Part shown: one piece after another, positions 13,186 to 14,376 of the stretch | How the letters are laid out: each line of letters starts with the position of its first letter | Numbering within the stretch: position 1 is the first letter of the stretch | DNA from: Actinomycetes bacterium | GTDB taxonomy: Bacteria > Actinomycetota > Actinomycetes > Actinomycetales > Cellulomonadaceae | Assembly: GCA_021793115.1 (NCBI GenBank) | Contig: JAJYTJ010000093.1 | Location: 1 to 14,376, forward strand | DNA length: 14,376 nucleotides | Reading direction: 5' to 3' | Made by a program: the position numbers and the translations under genes | Notes under the pieces: model-generated | Seen by the model: the letters and a program-made list of their open reading frames with translations, nothing else | What the model was told of the DNA's origin: nothing | The model's database searches: none

Positions 13186-14163
13186 ATGCGTGCCGTCGTC
13201 CACCACAGCTTCGGCGACCCTGCCGAGGTCCTCGCCGTCGAGACCGTGCCCACGCCGGAGCCCGGTCCCGGGCAGGTGCGCGTGCGCGTGCTCGCCTCGC
13301 CCATCCACAACCACGACCTGTGGACCATCCGGGGCACCTACGGCTACCAGCCTGAGCTGCCGGCGCGGGCCGGCACCGAGGCAGCGGGCGTGGTCGACGC
13401 GCTCGGCGAGGGCGTCGAGGGCCTCCAGGTCGGTCAGCGCGTGGCCACCGGCGGCACGTTCGGGGCCTGGGCGGAGTACGTCGTCGCCCCGGCCGCCGGG
13501 CTGGTACCGGTGCCCGACGGGCTGCCCGACGAGGCCGCCGCCCAGGTGGTCGCGATGCCCTTCAGCGCGGTCGGCCTCATCGACTTCCTCGACCTGCACC
13601 AGGGCGACTGGATGGTGCAGAACGCCGCCAACGGTGCCGTCGGGCGGCTCGTCGCACAGCTCGCCGCCGCGCGCGGCCTGCACGTGCTCGGCCTGGCACG
13701 CCGGCCCGGCGCGGTCGACGAGCTCGCCGCCCAGGGCATCACCGGCGTCGTCGCGACGGACAGCGCCGGCTGGCGTGAGCGCGTCCGTGAGGTCACCGGC
13801 GGGGCTCCGGTCGTCGCCGGCGTCGACTCGGTGGGCGGCGCGGCCGCCGGCGACGTCGCCTCCCTGCTCGCGGAGGGCGCCACGCTCGCGGTCTTCGGCG
13901 CCATGGCCGCGCCCACGCTGGAGATCGCCTCGGGCGACGTCATCTTCAAGCAGCTCGTCGTCCGGGGCTTCTGGGGCGCCAGGGTGAGCGCGGCGATGGC
14001 GCCCGCCAAGCGCGCCACGCTCATGGGCGAGGTGTTCCGGGGCCTGGCCGCCGGCACGCTGACCCTGCCGGTCGCCGCGACGTACGGGCTCGACGACGTT
14101 GCCGCGGCCGCCGCCGCGAGCCTCGACGCCGGCCGGGTCGGCAAGATCCTCCTGCGGCCCTAG
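13186..14163 (+). CDS. zinc-independent MDR oxidoreductase (quinone/enoyl reductase-like)
   Basis: This 325-residue medium-chain dehydrogenase/reductase is a soluble NAD(P)H enzyme. The N-terminal domain contains SPIHNHDLWTIRGTY (38-52), ARAGTEAAGVV (60-70) and VGQRVATGG. The Rossmann entry reads QNAANGAVGRLVAQLA (145-160), close to the QNAANSAVG form of the enoyl-thioester reductase (MECR/Etr1) branch rather than the usual GAAGGVG. Zinc ligands of alcohol dehydrogenases are absent, although such proteins are commonly named zinc-dependent. Tyr52 is a candidate for the catalytic tyrosine of that branch (inference). The product may reduce an enoyl thioester, quinone or other enone. The ATG follows AGGGAGA with 8 bases between; the longer open frame from 13078 is unsupported. 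It is monocistronic and convergent with the tRNA. Confidence 0.92.
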   Translation: MRAVVHHSFGDPAEVLAVETVPTPEPGPGQVRVRVLASPIHNHDLWTIRGTYGYQPELPARAGTEAAGVVDALGEGVEGLQVGQRVATGGTFGAWAEYVVAPAAGLVPVPDGLPDEAAAQVVAMPFSAVGLIDFLDLHQGDWMVQNAANGAVGRLVAQLAAARGLHVLGLARRPGAVDELAAQGITGVVATDSAGWRERVREVTGGAPVVAGVDSVGGAAAGDVASLLAEGATLAVFGAMAAPTLEIASGDVIFKQLVVRGFWGARVSAAMAPAKRATLMGEVFRGLAAGTLTLPVAATYGLDDVAAAAAASLDAGRVGKILLRP

Positions 14164-14178
14164 CGACAGCGAGCCGCT

Positions 14179-14226
14179 CGGTGTCGGCGGTCGGCGCGGC
14201 CGCACCCGGCGACGACGCCGACACCG
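14179..14226. terminator. long-loop hairpin after the MDR gene
   Basis: CGGTGTCGGCG and CGCCGACACCG form an 11-bp perfect stem with a 26-base loop, 15 bases after the MDR stop. It is followed 14 bases later by a second, tighter hairpin. It may end the MDR transcript. Confidence 0.45.
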
Positions 14227-14239
14227 GCGGACGGGCATG

Positions 14240-14276
14240 AGAACGGCCCCGGCTCGTGCGAGCCCGGGGCCGTTCT
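14240..14276. terminator. strong bidirectional terminator, MDR gene / tRNA-Ser
   Basis: The arms begin AGAACGGCCCC and end GGGGCCGTTCT. They pair over 17 bp with one bulged C at 14265 and a very small apical loop. It lies 5 bases beyond the 3' end of the tRNA on the minus strand and downstream of the MDR gene on the plus strand, so it can serve both. Confidence 0.8.
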
Positions 14277-14281
14277 GTGCG

Positions 14282-14368
14282 CGGTGGCGGTGGGATTCGA
14301 ACCCACGGTGGACTTTCACCCACACACGCTTTCGAGGCGTGCTCCTTTGGCCGCTCGGACACACCACC
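14282..14368 (-). tRNA. tRNA-Ser(CGA)
   Basis: An 87-base cloverleaf with the long variable arm of class II tRNAs decodes serine UCG, a frequent codon in this G/C-rich genome. On the minus strand the acceptor GGTGGTG pairs with CGCCACC (one T-G), and the discriminator is G. The anticodon stem-loop is CACGC-CTCGAAA-GCGTG, giving anticodon CGA. The T-arm is GTGGG-TTCGAAT-CCCAC and the variable arm contains GTGGGTGAAAGTCCAC. CCA is not encoded. tRNA-Ser genes are common phage attachment sites, but no integrase or repeat of the 3' end is seen here. Its promoter would lie beyond the window. Confidence 0.97.
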
Positions 14369-14376
14369 TGGCGGGA

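Noticed and set aside
14282..14368. tRNA-Ser as an integrated-element attachment site
   Set aside because: No integrase gene and no duplicate of the tRNA 3' end was seen in the window; the other flank lies outside it.

Overview
The window is very G+C-rich DNA (by eye well above 70%, not computed) with tightly packed genes and strong G/C bias at third codon positions. Many starts are GTG, several genes have no Shine-Dalgarno site but a TANNNT box just upstream (leaderless pattern), and terminator-like hairpins are G/C-rich without U-tracts. Together with gene content this points to an actinobacterial chromosome, plausibly a Cellulomonas-like member of the Micrococcales; the genus is a guess. 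Nothing marks a plasmid, phage or island: no transposase, integrase, CRISPR array or attachment site was seen.

Layout. 98-862 (-): four-repeat membrane protein of the DUF347/COG4705 type. Divergent from it, 1094-4812 (+): two overlapping genes for a heterodimeric type IV ABC exporter with one degenerate and one canonical ATPase site. Convergent to these, 4873-5832 (-): LLM-class flavin oxidoreductase, divergent from a small VOC/glyoxalase protein (5973-6380, +). 6552-7271 (+): membrane-anchored SRPBCC protein. 7344-8536 (-): an unrecognised polytopic membrane protein translationally coupled to a short GntR/YtrA-type repressor. 8557-9138 (+): an unrecognised membrane-anchored exported protein, diverging from that pair across only about 20 bases that hold overlapping promoters inside an imperfect palindrome. 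9230-10152 (+): a conserved actinobacterial pair, a 98-residue protein with a ParB/sulfiredoxin-like DGxHR motif (often labelled VapB antitoxin) and a LytR_C-domain membrane protein. 10250-11575 (-): uracil/xanthine permease (NCS2). 11706-13004 (+): GT87-like membrane mannosyltransferase. 13186-14163 (+): zinc-independent MDR-family reductase. 14282-14368 (-): tRNA-Ser(CGA).

How the genes work together. Most are unrelated housekeeping or metabolic genes sharing a neighbourhood. Three units look functionally linked: the ABC pair (ATGA overlap), the membrane protein plus GntR repressor with their divergent exported neighbour (shared control region), and the VapB-like/LytR_C pair (GTGA overlap). 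The second is the best candidate for something undescribed: a self-regulating envelope module whose probable operator covers both start points.

No gene-free stretch exceeds 300 bases. The longest are 863-1093 (divergent promoter region), 6381-6551 (one weak hairpin, otherwise nothing recognised) and 13005-13185 (weak hairpin plus a promoter-like box). The first 97 bases hold no gene I can support. The window is overall ordinary chromosome; the interest lies in the details listed under findings.
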